Of a DNA stretch of 64,000 nucleotides, positions 16,012 to 25,536 are shown one piece after another. The DNA is taken from NCBI RefSeq assembly GCF_031453555.1, contig NZ_JAVIZM010000001.1, positions 750,001-814,000 on the forward strand. Direction: 5' to 3'. The DNA is from Bacillus sp. SLBN-46 (GTDB taxonomy: Bacteria > Bacillota > Bacilli > Bacillales > Cytobacillaceae). Position 1 is the stretch's first letter, and the number at the start of each line of letters is the position of its first letter. Below the pieces are notes generated by a model, which did not search any database, was not told where the DNA came from, and saw only the letters and a program-made list of their open reading frames with translations. The position numbers and the translations under genes were made by a program.

Positions 16012-16905
16012 ATGAAGAGAGTACGTAAAGCTATTATACCGGCTGCTGGATTGGGTACAAGATTCTTGCCAGCAACAAAGGCGATGCCTAAGGAAATGTT
16101 ACCGATTGTTGATAAGCCAACGATTCAATATATTGTCGAAGAAGCAATAGCTTCGGGTATTGAAGATATTATCATTGTTACTGGTAAAGGGAAGCGTGCA
16201 ATTGAGGATCATTTTGATTATGCGCATGAATTAGAACAAAACCTTTTAGATAAAGGTAAGACAGAATTGTTGGATAAAGTACGTTATGCTACTAATCTTG
16301 CTGATATTCATTATATTCGGCAAAAGGAACCAAAGGGGCTTGGTCATGCGGTTTGGTGTGCTCGTAACTTTATTGGGGATGAGCCGTTTGCAGTACTTTT
16401 GGGTGATGATATTGTTCAGAGTGAAACGCCTTGTTTAAAGCAGCTTATTAATCAATATGAAGAAACACTATCGTCTGTGATTGGGGTTCAGACTGTTCCT
16501 GATGAAGAGACTCATCGTTATGGGATTGTGGAGCCTTCGACTCAGGATGGTAGAAGGTATCAAGTGCAGAATTTTGTTGAGAAACCTGCACCAGGAACTG
16601 CTCCTTCTAATCTTGCGATTATGGGACGTTATATTCTTACACCTGAGATTTTTAGGTTTTTGGAGCAACAGGAGACAGGTGCTGGTGGAGAGATTCAATT
16701 GACTGATGCGATACAGAAGTTGAATCAGATCCAACGGGTGTTTGCTTATGATTTTGAGGGTAAACGATATGATGTTGGAGAGAAAATTGGCTTTGTAAAA
16801 ACAACGATTGAGTTTGCACTACAACATGAAGATCTAAGGGATGAAATCTTGAGATATTTAAAGGAAGTAGTAATAAATACGGAAAATAAATTTATTAAAA
16901 TCTAA
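16012..16905 (+). CDS. galU: UTP-glucose-1-phosphate uridylyltransferase
   Basis: 297 residues, normal length. The nucleotidyltransferase signature [20 protein letters not shown] is at residues 9-28, with LLGDDIV and FVEKP motifs later and [18 protein letters not shown] near the end. It makes UDP-glucose, which feeds the UDP-glucose dehydrogenase at the other end of the locus. AGGAAAAGG precedes the ATG. A second copy elsewhere (the housekeeping gtaB) is likely in such genomes. Confidence 0.95.
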   Translation: MKRVRKAIIPAAGLGTRFLPATKAMPKEMLPIVDKPTIQYIVEEAIASGIEDIIIVTGKGKRAIEDHFDYAHELEQNLLDKGKTELLDKVRYATNLADIHYIRQKEPKGLGHAVWCARNFIGDEPFAVLLGDDIVQSETPCLKQLINQYEETLSSVIGVQTVPDEETHRYGIVEPSTQDGRRYQVQNFVEKPAPGTAPSNLAIMGRYILTPEIFRFLEQQETGAGGEIQLTDAIQKLNQIQRVFAYDFEGKRYDVGEKIGFVKTTIEFALQHEDLRDEILRYLKEVVINTENKFIKI

Positions 16906-16994
16906 AATCAATAAAAAAAGAATATATTTCAATTTAATAAAAGACTTTAATTATTATTAAATGGTTTTTAATTAGTCCGTTAGGAGTGTCAAAA

Positions 16995-18119
16995 TTGGAA
17001 AAAAGAGTATTGTTAGCATCACCCCATATGTCAGGATTAGAAATGCAATATATTCAAGAGGCATTTGATACTAATTGGATTGCACCACTTGGACCTAATG
17101 TAGATAGTTTTGAAAAAGAGTTGTCTCATTATGTTGGAACCGACAATGCTGCAGCTTTATCATCAGGTACTGCTGCTATACATTTGGCTCTTAAATCTTT
17201 GGATGTAGGGCAAGGGGATTTTGTTTTTTGTTCATCCCTTACGTTTTCTGCAAGTGCAAACCCTATTATCTATCAAAACGCAACTCCTATTTTCATAGAT
17301 AGCGAACCAAATAGTTGGAATATGAGTCCTGTTGCTTTAGAAAAAGCATTCCAAAAATTCATACCCAAGGCTGTTGTAGTAGTTCATTTGTATGGCCAGT
17401 CAGCTGATATGGATAAGATAATGGAAATTTGTAATAAATATAATGTTCCATTAATTGAGGATTCAGCTGAAAGCTTAGGAACTACCTACAAAGGAAAATA
17501 TAGCGGCACTATTGGTAGGTTTGGAATTTATTCTTTTAATGGAAACAAAATTATCACTACTAGTGGTGGTGGAATGTTAGTGTCTGAAGATGGTGAAGCT
17601 ATTAAGAAAGTTAGATTTTGGGCCACTCAATCAAGGGATATTGCCCCACATTATCAGCATAGTGAGCTAGGATTTAACTATAGAATGAGTAATATTTTAG
17701 CTGGTATCGGTAGAGGTCAACTAAAAGTATTGAAACAAAGAATATTTAAGAAAAAGGAAATTTTCCTAACTTATAAAAAAGCATTTGAAAATTTGCCCGA
17801 CATTAAAATGATGCCGATCTGTAATTATGGAGAACCAAACTACTGGTTATCTTCTTTTACTTTAACAGAAAACAGTAAAATCACCCCGTTTGATATTATG
17901 GCAGAGTTAGAAAAAGAAAACATCGAAAGTAGACCTATTTGGAAACCGATGCATTTACAGCCATTCTTTGAAGGGTATGATTTCTTTAGTCATAATGAAG
18001 ATGGAATTAGTGTATCGGAAGACATCTTTAATAGAGGAATATGTCTACCAAGTGATACAAAGATGACTCAAGAGGATCAAGAAAGAGTTATCCAAACCAT
18101 CTATAGACTTTTTAAATAA
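16995..18119 (+). CDS. DegT/DnrJ/EryC1/StrS-family sugar aminotransferase (EpsN/PglE-like)
   Basis: 374 residues. The PLP-binding Lys lies in FNGNKIITTSGGGML (about 185), and SSGTAAIHLALKSL and EDSAESLGTTYKG are typical of fold-type-I sugar aminotransferases. It likely aminates the 4-keto sugar made by the dehydratase two genes upstream. TTG at 16995, eight bases after AGGAG, is preferred to an overlapping GTG at 16986. From here to about 29.3 kb the DNA is clearly AT-richer than the 5' part of the locus. Confidence 0.9.
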   Translation: MEKRVLLASPHMSGLEMQYIQEAFDTNWIAPLGPNVDSFEKELSHYVGTDNAAALSSGTAAIHLALKSLDVGQGDFVFCSSLTFSASANPIIYQNATPIFIDSEPNSWNMSPVALEKAFQKFIPKAVVVVHLYGQSADMDKIMEICNKYNVPLIEDSAESLGTTYKGKYSGTIGRFGIYSFNGNKIITTSGGGMLVSEDGEAIKKVRFWATQSRDIAPHYQHSELGFNYRMSNILAGIGRGQLKVLKQRIFKKKEIFLTYKKAFENLPDIKMMPICNYGEPNYWLSSFTLTENSKITPFDIMAELEKENIESRPIWKPMHLQPFFEGYDFFSHNEDGISVSEDIFNRGICLPSDTKMTQEDQERVIQTIYRLFK

Positions 18120-18134
18120 ATGGGGTGAATTCGA

Positions 18135-18812
18135 TTGTACAGAAAATATTTTAAAAGACTATTAGATTTTTTAATGTCGCTCCTAGCATTAATCTTATTA
18201 TGCCCGGTTCTTGTAATCACAGCTCTTTTAGTAAGATGGAAATTTGGAAGTCCTGTGCTGTTTAAGCAACAACGCCCAGGTAAGGATGAAAAAGTTTTTA
18301 AAATGTACAAATTTAGAACTATGACAAATGAGCGAGACCATTTCGGAGATTTGTTGCCAGATCATATAAGGTTAACACAGTTTGGAAAATTACTAAGAAG
18401 CACAAGTCTTGATGAGTTACCTGAACTGATAAATATTTTAAAAGGGGACATGAGTATTGTAGGGCCTAGACCACAGCTTGTAAAAGACTTAGTATTCATG
18501 ACTAAGGAGCAACGTAAAAGGCATCTTGTTACTCCTGGACTTACTGGATGGGCTCAAGTAAATGGGCGAAATGGAATTGCATGGGAAGAAAAACTGTCTA
18601 TGGATTTGGAATATATCGGAAATATTACACTTGTAGGTGATATAAAGATAATACTAATGACCATTAAAAAGGTTATAAAAAGAGAAGGTATTAGTGCTGA
18701 TGGCATTGATACTTCAGAGGATTACGGTGATTATTTGCTAAGGGAAATGAAGATAAGTGAAGCCCAGTATTATGCATATATAGAGAAAAGTAAAGAACTA
18801 ATTAGAGGCTAG
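18135..18812 (+). CDS. Initiating phosphoglycosyl transferase (PglC/EpsL type sugar transferase)
   Basis: 225 residues. A single N-terminal re-entrant membrane helix (FLMSLLALILLCPVLVI) with a basic start, then FKQQRPGKDEKVFKMYKFRT, the catalytic Asp-Glu of SLDELPEL, GDMSIVGPRP and TPGLTGWAQVNGR. It moves a phospho-sugar, probably the amino sugar made upstream, onto undecaprenyl phosphate to start repeat-unit assembly. The TTG start follows GGGGTGA by seven bases. Being next to the aminotransferase supports bacillosamine-type priming. Confidence 0.93.
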   Translation: MYRKYFKRLLDFLMSLLALILLCPVLVITALLVRWKFGSPVLFKQQRPGKDEKVFKMYKFRTMTNERDHFGDLLPDHIRLTQFGKLLRSTSLDELPELINILKGDMSIVGPRPQLVKDLVFMTKEQRKRHLVTPGLTGWAQVNGRNGIAWEEKLSMDLEYIGNITLVGDIKIILMTIKKVIKREGISADGIDTSEDYGDYLLREMKISEAQYYAYIEKSKELIRG

Positions 18813-18843
18813 CCCTGTAATAGTATATGAGAGGGTAATAATT

Positions 18844-19662
18844 GTGGAAAAATATAGCGTTTTAATGTCGCTTTATAACAAGGAAAAACCAGAATATCTT
18901 AGGTTAAGTATTGAAAGTATGTTAGGACAGACAGTAATGCCAGATGAGATAGTAATAGTGAAAGATGGGCCACTCACTGATGAGTTGGAAACGGTACTTA
19001 AAGAAAATAAACTAAAGTATCCGGAGTTAATCACTATAGTAACCAGTGAAAAGAATATAGGGTTGGGAAATGCTCTTAACCTTGGATTAAAGTATTGCAG
19101 AAATGAGCTCGTTGCTAGGATGGATACAGACGATATATCACTGCCCATAAGGTGTGAGAACCAATTGCTGGCATTTGAGGCAGATGATGAACTTTCAATA
19201 GTAGGCACGATGGTCGATGAATTTTTTGACAACCCAAGTGTGATTATTTCAACAAGAGTGGTTCCGACTTCCCACAAAGAGATATATGAGTTTGCAAAAC
19301 GAAGAAGTGCTTTTAATCACCCCACAGTCATGTATAAAAAAAGCAAAGTGACAGAGTCTGGTGGATATGCAGGATTGAGAAGAAATCAAGATGTAGACTT
19401 ATTCGGGCGGATGTTGTTCGCTGGATGTAAAGCAGCCAATATTAATAGTGCTTTACTACTATTCAGATCAAATATTGATCTTTCAAAGAGACGAAGGAGT
19501 TGGGAAAATACAAAAAGCTATATCTCGACTATAAGAAAATTATGGAAGATCGGCTATTCGGGCTTTGGTGATTATGTGATGGTAAGCTTTGCCCAAATAG
19601 TAATGTTCTTATGCCCAGTCAAATTACAGAACTGGTTGTATAAGAGATTTTTAAGAAAATAG
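18844..19662 (+). CDS. Glycosyltransferase family 2
   Basis: 272 residues with a GT-A fold: N-terminal YSVLMSLYNKEKPEYLRL, the nucleotide-binding PDEIVIVKDGPL and a DxD-type metal motif in ARMDTDDISLP. The C-terminal part ends in a short amphipathic helix, for membrane contact. It probably adds the second sugar of the repeat unit. GTG start after GAGAGGG. Donor sugar cannot be predicted. Confidence 0.88.
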   Translation: MEKYSVLMSLYNKEKPEYLRLSIESMLGQTVMPDEIVIVKDGPLTDELETVLKENKLKYPELITIVTSEKNIGLGNALNLGLKYCRNELVARMDTDDISLPIRCENQLLAFEADDELSIVGTMVDEFFDNPSVIISTRVVPTSHKEIYEFAKRRSAFNHPTVMYKKSKVTESGGYAGLRRNQDVDLFGRMLFAGCKAANINSALLLFRSNIDLSKRRRSWENTKSYISTIRKLWKIGYSGFGDYVMVSFAQIVMFLCPVKLQNWLYKRFLRK

Positions 19663-19711
19663 TGTGGGTTTAAAATCCTTTACGGAAATTAAAACAGGAA
19701 GGATTTTTTCA

Positions 19712-20737
19712 ATGTCAGAACCAGTAATTAAAATTTCTGTTATAATACCAGTTTATAATTCCTCTAACTATATAAAAAAGTGTTTAGAAAGCCTTATAGA
19801 ACAATCATATTCCAACTGGGAGGCATATGTAATTGATGATGCTTCAACAGATGACAGTTTTAAACTACTTTCGCATGTTGCTAAAGAAGACAGTAGAATC
19901 AAAGTTTTTCATCATGAATTAAATAGAGGACCCGGTCATACACGCAATGAAGGCATAATGTATGCTTCTGAAAGAAACAAAACATTACAAAATGGTGAGG
20001 GGTACATAGTATTCCTCGATTCAGATGACTGGATTGAAAAGACATATTTTCAATCTATAGTAGAAGTTGCTATTAAAGATAAAGCTGATGTTATATATGT
20101 CGATCTAATACAAGAAAATGAATCTGGAAAGTTCATAAAATATGAACGTATGTCTGAATATAAGGATCAACCTATAGAAACAATTATTAGACATCAAATG
20201 ACTGGGAAATTACCGTGGGGTGGCGTTCGGAAAGCTGTTAAAACGAATTTGATTGCTGAAAATAATATACGCTTTTCCAGTGATGCTATTGGTGAAGAGG
20301 CTATCTACAGTTTTAAGCTATTATATAATGCGAAAAAGGTTGGTTTTATTGAGAAATTTTTATATCACTATGTGATACACACCAATAGCCAATCCGGAAA
20401 ACGCGATGAAAATCCATACGGCCCTGTTTGCTTGAAAATGAGAGAATACTTAAGGGAAAGTAACTTATATGATATATATAAAAATACTCTTACAAGTTTT
20501 GCCTTTACTGCTGTAATAGTATCAATTTATCGAAATACGCAATACTACGATTTTTATAAAGCTATAAAGCAAAGTAAGGAGGCAATGGAGAAGTTTCGAA
20601 ATGACTATGGATTTGATTTAGATAAGTACAGCTTGGAATTGAGAACACGCTGTGTACTTCCTTTAGCAAGGCTAAATTTTGTTTTTCCTATAGTTATGGC
20701 AGCAAAATTAAAGGATCTAATTCGTGTTTTAAAATAG
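19712..20737 (+). CDS. Glycosyltransferase family 2
   Basis: 341 residues. ISVIIPVYNSSNYIKKCLES opens the GT-A domain; AYVIDDASTDDS binds the nucleotide, and FLDSDDWIEK holds the metal motif. The C-terminal 130 residues are helical, as in CDP-glycerol/teichoic-acid-like GT2 enzymes. The frame is open to 19664, but the ATG at 19712 follows AGGAAGG at nine bases and fits the family N-terminus. Confidence 0.88.
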   Translation: MSEPVIKISVIIPVYNSSNYIKKCLESLIEQSYSNWEAYVIDDASTDDSFKLLSHVAKEDSRIKVFHHELNRGPGHTRNEGIMYASERNKTLQNGEGYIVFLDSDDWIEKTYFQSIVEVAIKDKADVIYVDLIQENESGKFIKYERMSEYKDQPIETIIRHQMTGKLPWGGVRKAVKTNLIAENNIRFSSDAIGEEAIYSFKLLYNAKKVGFIEKFLYHYVIHTNSQSGKRDENPYGPVCLKMREYLRESNLYDIYKNTLTSFAFTAVIVSIYRNTQYYDFYKAIKQSKEAMEKFRNDYGFDLDKYSLELRTRCVLPLARLNFVFPIVMAAKLKDLIRVLK

Positions 20738-20782
20738 TGTTTAGGATTTATTATTGTTATACGTTGGAGGTAATACAGTTTA

Positions 20783-21670
20783 ATGAAACTTTCAATTATT
20801 TTTATTACATGTAATAGAAAAGATGAATTAAAAAGAGCTATAAATTCCTGCATTAAAAATATGATAGCTAATACGGAGATCATTGTGGTCGATAATAATT
20901 CAACTGATGGTACGAAGGAAGCCATAGAGCCAATTCTTATGAGTTATGGTATTACCTATAAATATTATTATTCGAACAAAAATCTAGGAGTTGCGGGTGG
21001 TAGAAATAAGGCAATGGAAATGGCAAGAGGGGAATATGTTTTTGCTCTGGATGACGATGCAATAATAAAAAGTGAGCACTTCTTTGACAAAATATGTAAA
21101 AAGATGGATCAGAATCTTAACATTGTTGCAGCAGCAGTGGAAATTTATGAACCACTTACAAATAGCTTTTTAAATAACAAAATCTATGAATCTAAAAAAA
21201 GCGATTATACTGGTTCATTAACAACTTCATTTATTGGAGCTGCTCATATATTGAGAAGAGATTTTTATGAGGGTTTTAACCTATACCCAGAAAAATTAAT
21301 GTTTGGTTCCGAAGAACTATACCCCTCTTTAATTGCTGTAAAGGAGAATAAATTAGTAGCTTATTTTGATGATTTAAAAGTTGAACATTTGCCTAGCAAA
21401 ATTTCACGTGTTGCAGGACAAGAGAGGGATTTCAATTTTATTTTAAACATCTATATAGTTCGAAAGTTATGTTATCCAAAAATTGTTTTACCATTCTTAA
21501 TCATTACATTGCTTCTTAGAATAAATAAAAACAATTTAACTAAGTTTAAAAGTTATAAAGAAATGAAACATATACATGATCTTAGGTACAATAAAAAGGA
21601 TATAAAAAGAATGAAATTCAGTCGTTTTATTCACTTGGTAAAGGAAGTTGGGTTGTTTGAATTAATATAA
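20783..21670 (+). CDS. Glycosyltransferase family 2
   Basis: 295 residues. KLSIIFITCNRKDELKR, IIVVDNNSTDGT and FALDDDAIIK are the GT-A motifs of the rhamnosyltransferase-like branch (CNRKDEL, NLGVAGGRN). A hydrophobic C-terminal segment (IVLPFLIITLLLRI) may anchor it. GGAGG lies 12 bases before the ATG, a little far. The acceptor is unknown. Confidence 0.88.
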   Translation: MKLSIIFITCNRKDELKRAINSCIKNMIANTEIIVVDNNSTDGTKEAIEPILMSYGITYKYYYSNKNLGVAGGRNKAMEMARGEYVFALDDDAIIKSEHFFDKICKKMDQNLNIVAAAVEIYEPLTNSFLNNKIYESKKSDYTGSLTTSFIGAAHILRRDFYEGFNLYPEKLMFGSEELYPSLIAVKENKLVAYFDDLKVEHLPSKISRVAGQERDFNFILNIYIVRKLCYPKIVLPFLIITLLLRINKNNLTKFKSYKEMKHIHDLRYNKKDIKRMKFSRFIHLVKEVGLFELI

Positions 21671-21691
21671 AATTGATGTGGAGAAGCTTAA

Positions 21692-22861
21692 ATGATATCG
21701 CTTAATAAAAATCAAAATATAAATTATTCTATTATAATGTTTTGTATAACAATATTACTTGTATTTTTTGCAAGAGATCAATTTTTTAATTTAGGAAATT
21801 ATTTTTTACTACCCATTATCACAATTATTTGTTCTGCTTTTTACTTAGCTACAATGCAAATAAATATTATTCTTAGAATTGAACATATATGTGTTTTAAG
21901 TATATTAGGGTATGCTTTTTTTATAGTTTATGTTTTAGGAAAGGGATCGGAATTTGACATAGTTGCTGCTACGTTGTTATTTTATTTGTTTTTTCTTCTT
22001 ATGGTGTCAATTGATTTAAATGAAAGAAGCTTAAAATGGGTGGTTAATGCGTACGTTATTTCTGCATTAATTTTAGCAATAATACTTTTGATACAAATGA
22101 AACCACCTTATCCAGGTCAAATTCGTTATGGGATTTATTATTCTTCAACAGATTTTTACGATGTGAATTTCACCGCAACATTTATGCTAATTCCAGCATT
22201 AATAACTTTTAATCAAACCTTAGTTGCGAAAGTACAAAAGAAAAGAATAAGGAATGGCATTTTCACATTAATAATATTTTTGGCCATTGCTCTTACAGGG
22301 TCGAGAGGAAGTATAGTTCCGTTAATAGCTGTGTTCTGTTATAGAATGGTAACTTTACGAAAGCTTAAAATTTCGTATCTATTTACTTTATTGTTGTTAT
22401 TAATAGTAGTTTATATTGCTCTACCTGATGAGCTATTTAATAGATTCTTTGTGGATTCATACGAGTCTAATAATGTTAGAAGGCTACATGCTTGGGAATA
22501 TGGAATCCAATCCTTTTTGATTAGTCCTTGGTTTGGAAATGGACTATATTCAACAAAGAGTATTATTGAGTCTACAATAGGAATTGTATATAACGCACAT
22601 AATACCTTTATCGTTATTTTGACTCAATATGGCATTATAGGTGCTATACCCAATGTATTCCTATTAATATATCCTATTTTGAAGTTTTTGACAAAGAAAA
22701 CTCGGAATAACTTATTATTATATTATTTATCATTTATTTTTTCTTTAATTATGATAGAGGCTAATTTGAGTTTAGTTATACTTATTCCGTTGACAATAAT
22801 GTATATGGCATTGAACTATGTAAAAAAGAATCCTTCATATGATATAAGTAATATAATGTGA
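21692..22861 (+). CDS. O-antigen-ligase-like polysaccharide polymerase (Wzy)
   Basis: 389 residues with about ten to twelve membrane helices and one larger outside loop between residues 245 and 310, which contains VRRLHAWEYGIQSF, GNGLYSTKS and YNAHNTFIVILTQYG, the Wzy_C region. A TGSRGSIVPL motif precedes it. It would polymerise repeat units on the outer face of the membrane. Very AT-rich, as these serotype-specific genes usually are. GGAGAAG precedes the ATG. Confidence 0.85.
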   Translation: MISLNKNQNINYSIIMFCITILLVFFARDQFFNLGNYFLLPIITIICSAFYLATMQINIILRIEHICVLSILGYAFFIVYVLGKGSEFDIVAATLLFYLFFLLMVSIDLNERSLKWVVNAYVISALILAIILLIQMKPPYPGQIRYGIYYSSTDFYDVNFTATFMLIPALITFNQTLVAKVQKKRIRNGIFTLIIFLAIALTGSRGSIVPLIAVFCYRMVTLRKLKISYLFTLLLLLIVVYIALPDELFNRFFVDSYESNNVRRLHAWEYGIQSFLISPWFGNGLYSTKSIIESTIGIVYNAHNTFIVILTQYGIIGAIPNVFLLIYPILKFLTKKTRNNLLLYYLSFIFSLIMIEANLSLVILIPLTIMYMALNYVKKNPSYDISNIM

Positions 22862-22934
22862 AACATAATGGCCTTAATAAATTTAAAAAAGTGTTTGTTA
22901 GAATACACTCTTATAGCAAAGAGGAGGGTAGAGA

Positions 22935-24014
22935 ATGGATGATTTAATTTCTGTTATTGTACCAGTATATAATGTAGAAAAATATTTACCTAGATGCTTG
23001 GACTCAATTATTTATCAAAAACATAAGCACTTGCAAATTATCCTTGTTAATGATGGATCCTCAGATCTTTCTGGAAAAATTTGTGATGAATATGCGAAAC
23101 GTGATTCTAGAATTACAGTCATACATCAAAAAAATAGTGGTGTATCAAATGCTAGAAATAACGGTTTATTGTACGCAAAGGGAAAGTATGTACAATTTAT
23201 AGATGGAGATGATTATATTGAGAAAGATATGTGCAGTCGGTTGTACGAAGCGATGAGTGATAATTGTGATCTTGTGATATGCGGTTATAGGATAATACAG
23301 GATGGCATAAGCAAGTCTAGAATGCATGATAATCATATTAATACTACAAAAGATTGGTATAGGGATTTTATCTTAATGTATGAAAATGCTTTATTACACT
23401 CACCTTGTAATAAATTATATATCAAAAAAAAAATAAAAGTGAATTTCAGACAGGATATCTCATTAGGAGAAGATTTGATTTTCAATTTAGACTACATTAG
23501 AAGTATAGAAAATATCATATGTATTCCTGACGTATTATACAGTTATATAAAATATATGCCAATAAATAAAAAACTGAGTAGTCTTGCGTCAAAGTATAGG
23601 GAAGATTTTTTAGAAATACAGTTAGTGCTCCATGAAGAGGTAGAAAATTATATTAAATTCGCATTTCCAAATAATAGTGAGATCATTAACTACGAGAAAT
23701 TTCATCTTATTTCTTGTTGTTTTTCAAGCATTTCAAAAACAGTTTACTCTAGTGGGGTAAGTGCAATAAAGAAAATCAATAGTATTAAGCAGTGGTCAGA
23801 AAACAAGGAGATTCAGAAATGTATTAATACCACTAGGACATCTAATTTTTTTGAGAATATAAGTACATTTCAAAGAGTCCAGTTTAAATTATTTAGGTAT
23901 TTTTTAAAACAGAAGTTATGTATAACAATTTATTTGTCTTTACGGGCAAAATATATTCTATATGAAAAAATAATAAACGAAATTTTATTAAAGAGGAATA
24001 AAATAGCTAACTGA
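22935..24014 (+). CDS. Glycosyltransferase family 2
   Basis: 359 residues. LISVIVPVYNVEKYLPRCL, ILVNDGSSDLSG and FIDGDDYIEKDM are clear GT-A motifs. The second half is helical with basic residues and no obvious membrane span. AGAGGAGGG stands before the ATG. A GT2 of this type often adds a sugar or a glycerol/phosphate-linked group in surface polymers. Confidence 0.9.
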   Translation: MDDLISVIVPVYNVEKYLPRCLDSIIYQKHKHLQIILVNDGSSDLSGKICDEYAKRDSRITVIHQKNSGVSNARNNGLLYAKGKYVQFIDGDDYIEKDMCSRLYEAMSDNCDLVICGYRIIQDGISKSRMHDNHINTTKDWYRDFILMYENALLHSPCNKLYIKKKIKVNFRQDISLGEDLIFNLDYIRSIENIICIPDVLYSYIKYMPINKKLSSLASKYREDFLEIQLVLHEEVENYIKFAFPNNSEIINYEKFHLISCCFSSISKTVYSSGVSAIKKINSIKQWSENKEIQKCINTTRTSNFFENISTFQRVQFKLFRYFLKQKLCITIYLSLRAKYILYEKIINEILLKRNKIAN

Positions 24015-24152
24015 TAGAATTAATGACCTTTTAATGTAAGGTAGTTTAGATAGAGTTAAATGCCGGTTTAAAACAACAACTATATATCTCTCTTCTTAAA
24101 ATTCTTATTTAGGTAAAGATAAAACAAATGCATAGTATAGAAAGGGAAATAA

Positions 24153-25340
24153 ATGAATATATATATTTATAACTGCTCAAACACATTTAATTATGGCTCA
24201 ATGATGATGGGTGAAAATTTTGTTAGTTATTTTAATAAAATACTTAAGGAAAAAAATAATTATTATGTCGAAACAAATGATGAGTTAAATATAAAAAGAT
24301 TAAAGGAGGCTACTGGAATTGATGAAATATTTCCAGTTAAAATGAACTCTCTTTTTAAAGATGGATTAAATAGGTATGACTATATCTTTGGGTATCTAGG
24401 GTTTAGAAAAATCATTTCTAAATTAGCAAATAATATTGATTTAGTCGTTGTTTTGGGTGGGGATGACTTTACAGAAGATTACGGGTGGAAAGAACCAGTT
24501 TTAAATGCAATAAGATTTAATATTTTAAAAAGAGAGGGAATAAAGGTAGTAATGCTTGGACAAACTATGGGCCCATATAAATCCTTTAGAAAGCCCGTTA
24601 TGAAAACTCTTTTGAATAATATAGATAAAATATATCCAAGGGATCCTATTACCTATAAATACCTTAATAACTTAGGATTGAAAAATATAGAGATAACTGA
24701 TGACCTTGCTTTATTGCCTCTTTCAAAGCAAGCTCTAATTGAAAGAAAAAAAACGTTCATTACTTATTGTCCTAGTGAATTGATTTACAGATATTCAAAA
24801 GAAGGTAAAAGAGAAGAATGGATAGATTTCAATTTATTTATGATAAATGAAATTATGGAGAAATACCCAGAGAAAAAGCTAGTCTTACTTGCACATGTGT
24901 TAAAGCCTGAGCATGTGGATGATAGAATTATTGTGGATGAGCTTTATGAATTAATTAATTCAAAATATAATGGTAGAGTTATTATCCAAAATGAAGAGAT
25001 GTATCCCTTTGAGGTAAGAAGGTATATTCAGCAATCACTATTTACAATTTCAAGCAGGATGCATCCTATTGTATCTTCTATTCAGTGTGAAATACCTGCA
25101 ATAGCATTATCTTATAGTACTAAGTATTGGGGTATTATTGGTGAAAGATATGGACTTAACGATTATATAATAGATATAAGACATATGAACTATATTGAAT
25201 TGAGAGATAAATTTAAACAAACTGTTGAAAAAGTTGAAAAAGATTATTTTGAAATTCAGGCCAAAATGAGAGAAAAAAACAAACTGGCGGAAGAAACTAT
25301 TAGAAATACATTACTTGAGATAAAATCTTTAAAGGACTAG
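24153..25340 (+). CDS. Polysaccharide pyruvyl transferase family protein
   Basis: 395 residues, a GT-B-like fold with LVVVLGGDDFTEDYGWKE near 105, VVMLGQTMGPYKS near 140, YPRDPITYKYL near 167, and the CsaB-like SSRMHPIVSSIQCEIPAI near 305. Family members move pyruvate from phosphoenolpyruvate to form ketal groups on wall or capsule sugars, adding negative charge. That suits a polymer also fed by uronic acid genes. It overlaps nothing; a 139-base AT-rich gap precedes it. AAAGGG lies before the ATG. Confidence 0.85.
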   Translation: MNIYIYNCSNTFNYGSMMMGENFVSYFNKILKEKNNYYVETNDELNIKRLKEATGIDEIFPVKMNSLFKDGLNRYDYIFGYLGFRKIISKLANNIDLVVVLGGDDFTEDYGWKEPVLNAIRFNILKREGIKVVMLGQTMGPYKSFRKPVMKTLLNNIDKIYPRDPITYKYLNNLGLKNIEITDDLALLPLSKQALIERKKTFITYCPSELIYRYSKEGKREEWIDFNLFMINEIMEKYPEKKLVLLAHVLKPEHVDDRIIVDELYELINSKYNGRVIIQNEEMYPFEVRRYIQQSLFTISSRMHPIVSSIQCEIPAIALSYSTKYWGIIGERYGLNDYIIDIRHMNYIELRDKFKQTVEKVEKDYFEIQAKMREKNKLAEETIRNTLLEIKSLKD

Positions 25341-25536
25341 AATTGCATATTTTTAAAATACCGTGGTAAAAATTATAGACAGGTGGGTCGTAAAAATGTC
25401 GACCCTTACTTTATTTCTATAATATAGGGGATTTATTTTGGATTATTATTAGTTTTCGTTTCATACTATATAATAAATGGGAAATAAACTCCTTTCATTT
25501 ATTACAAAATTATGTATTTCTATGGTGATTAAAATT

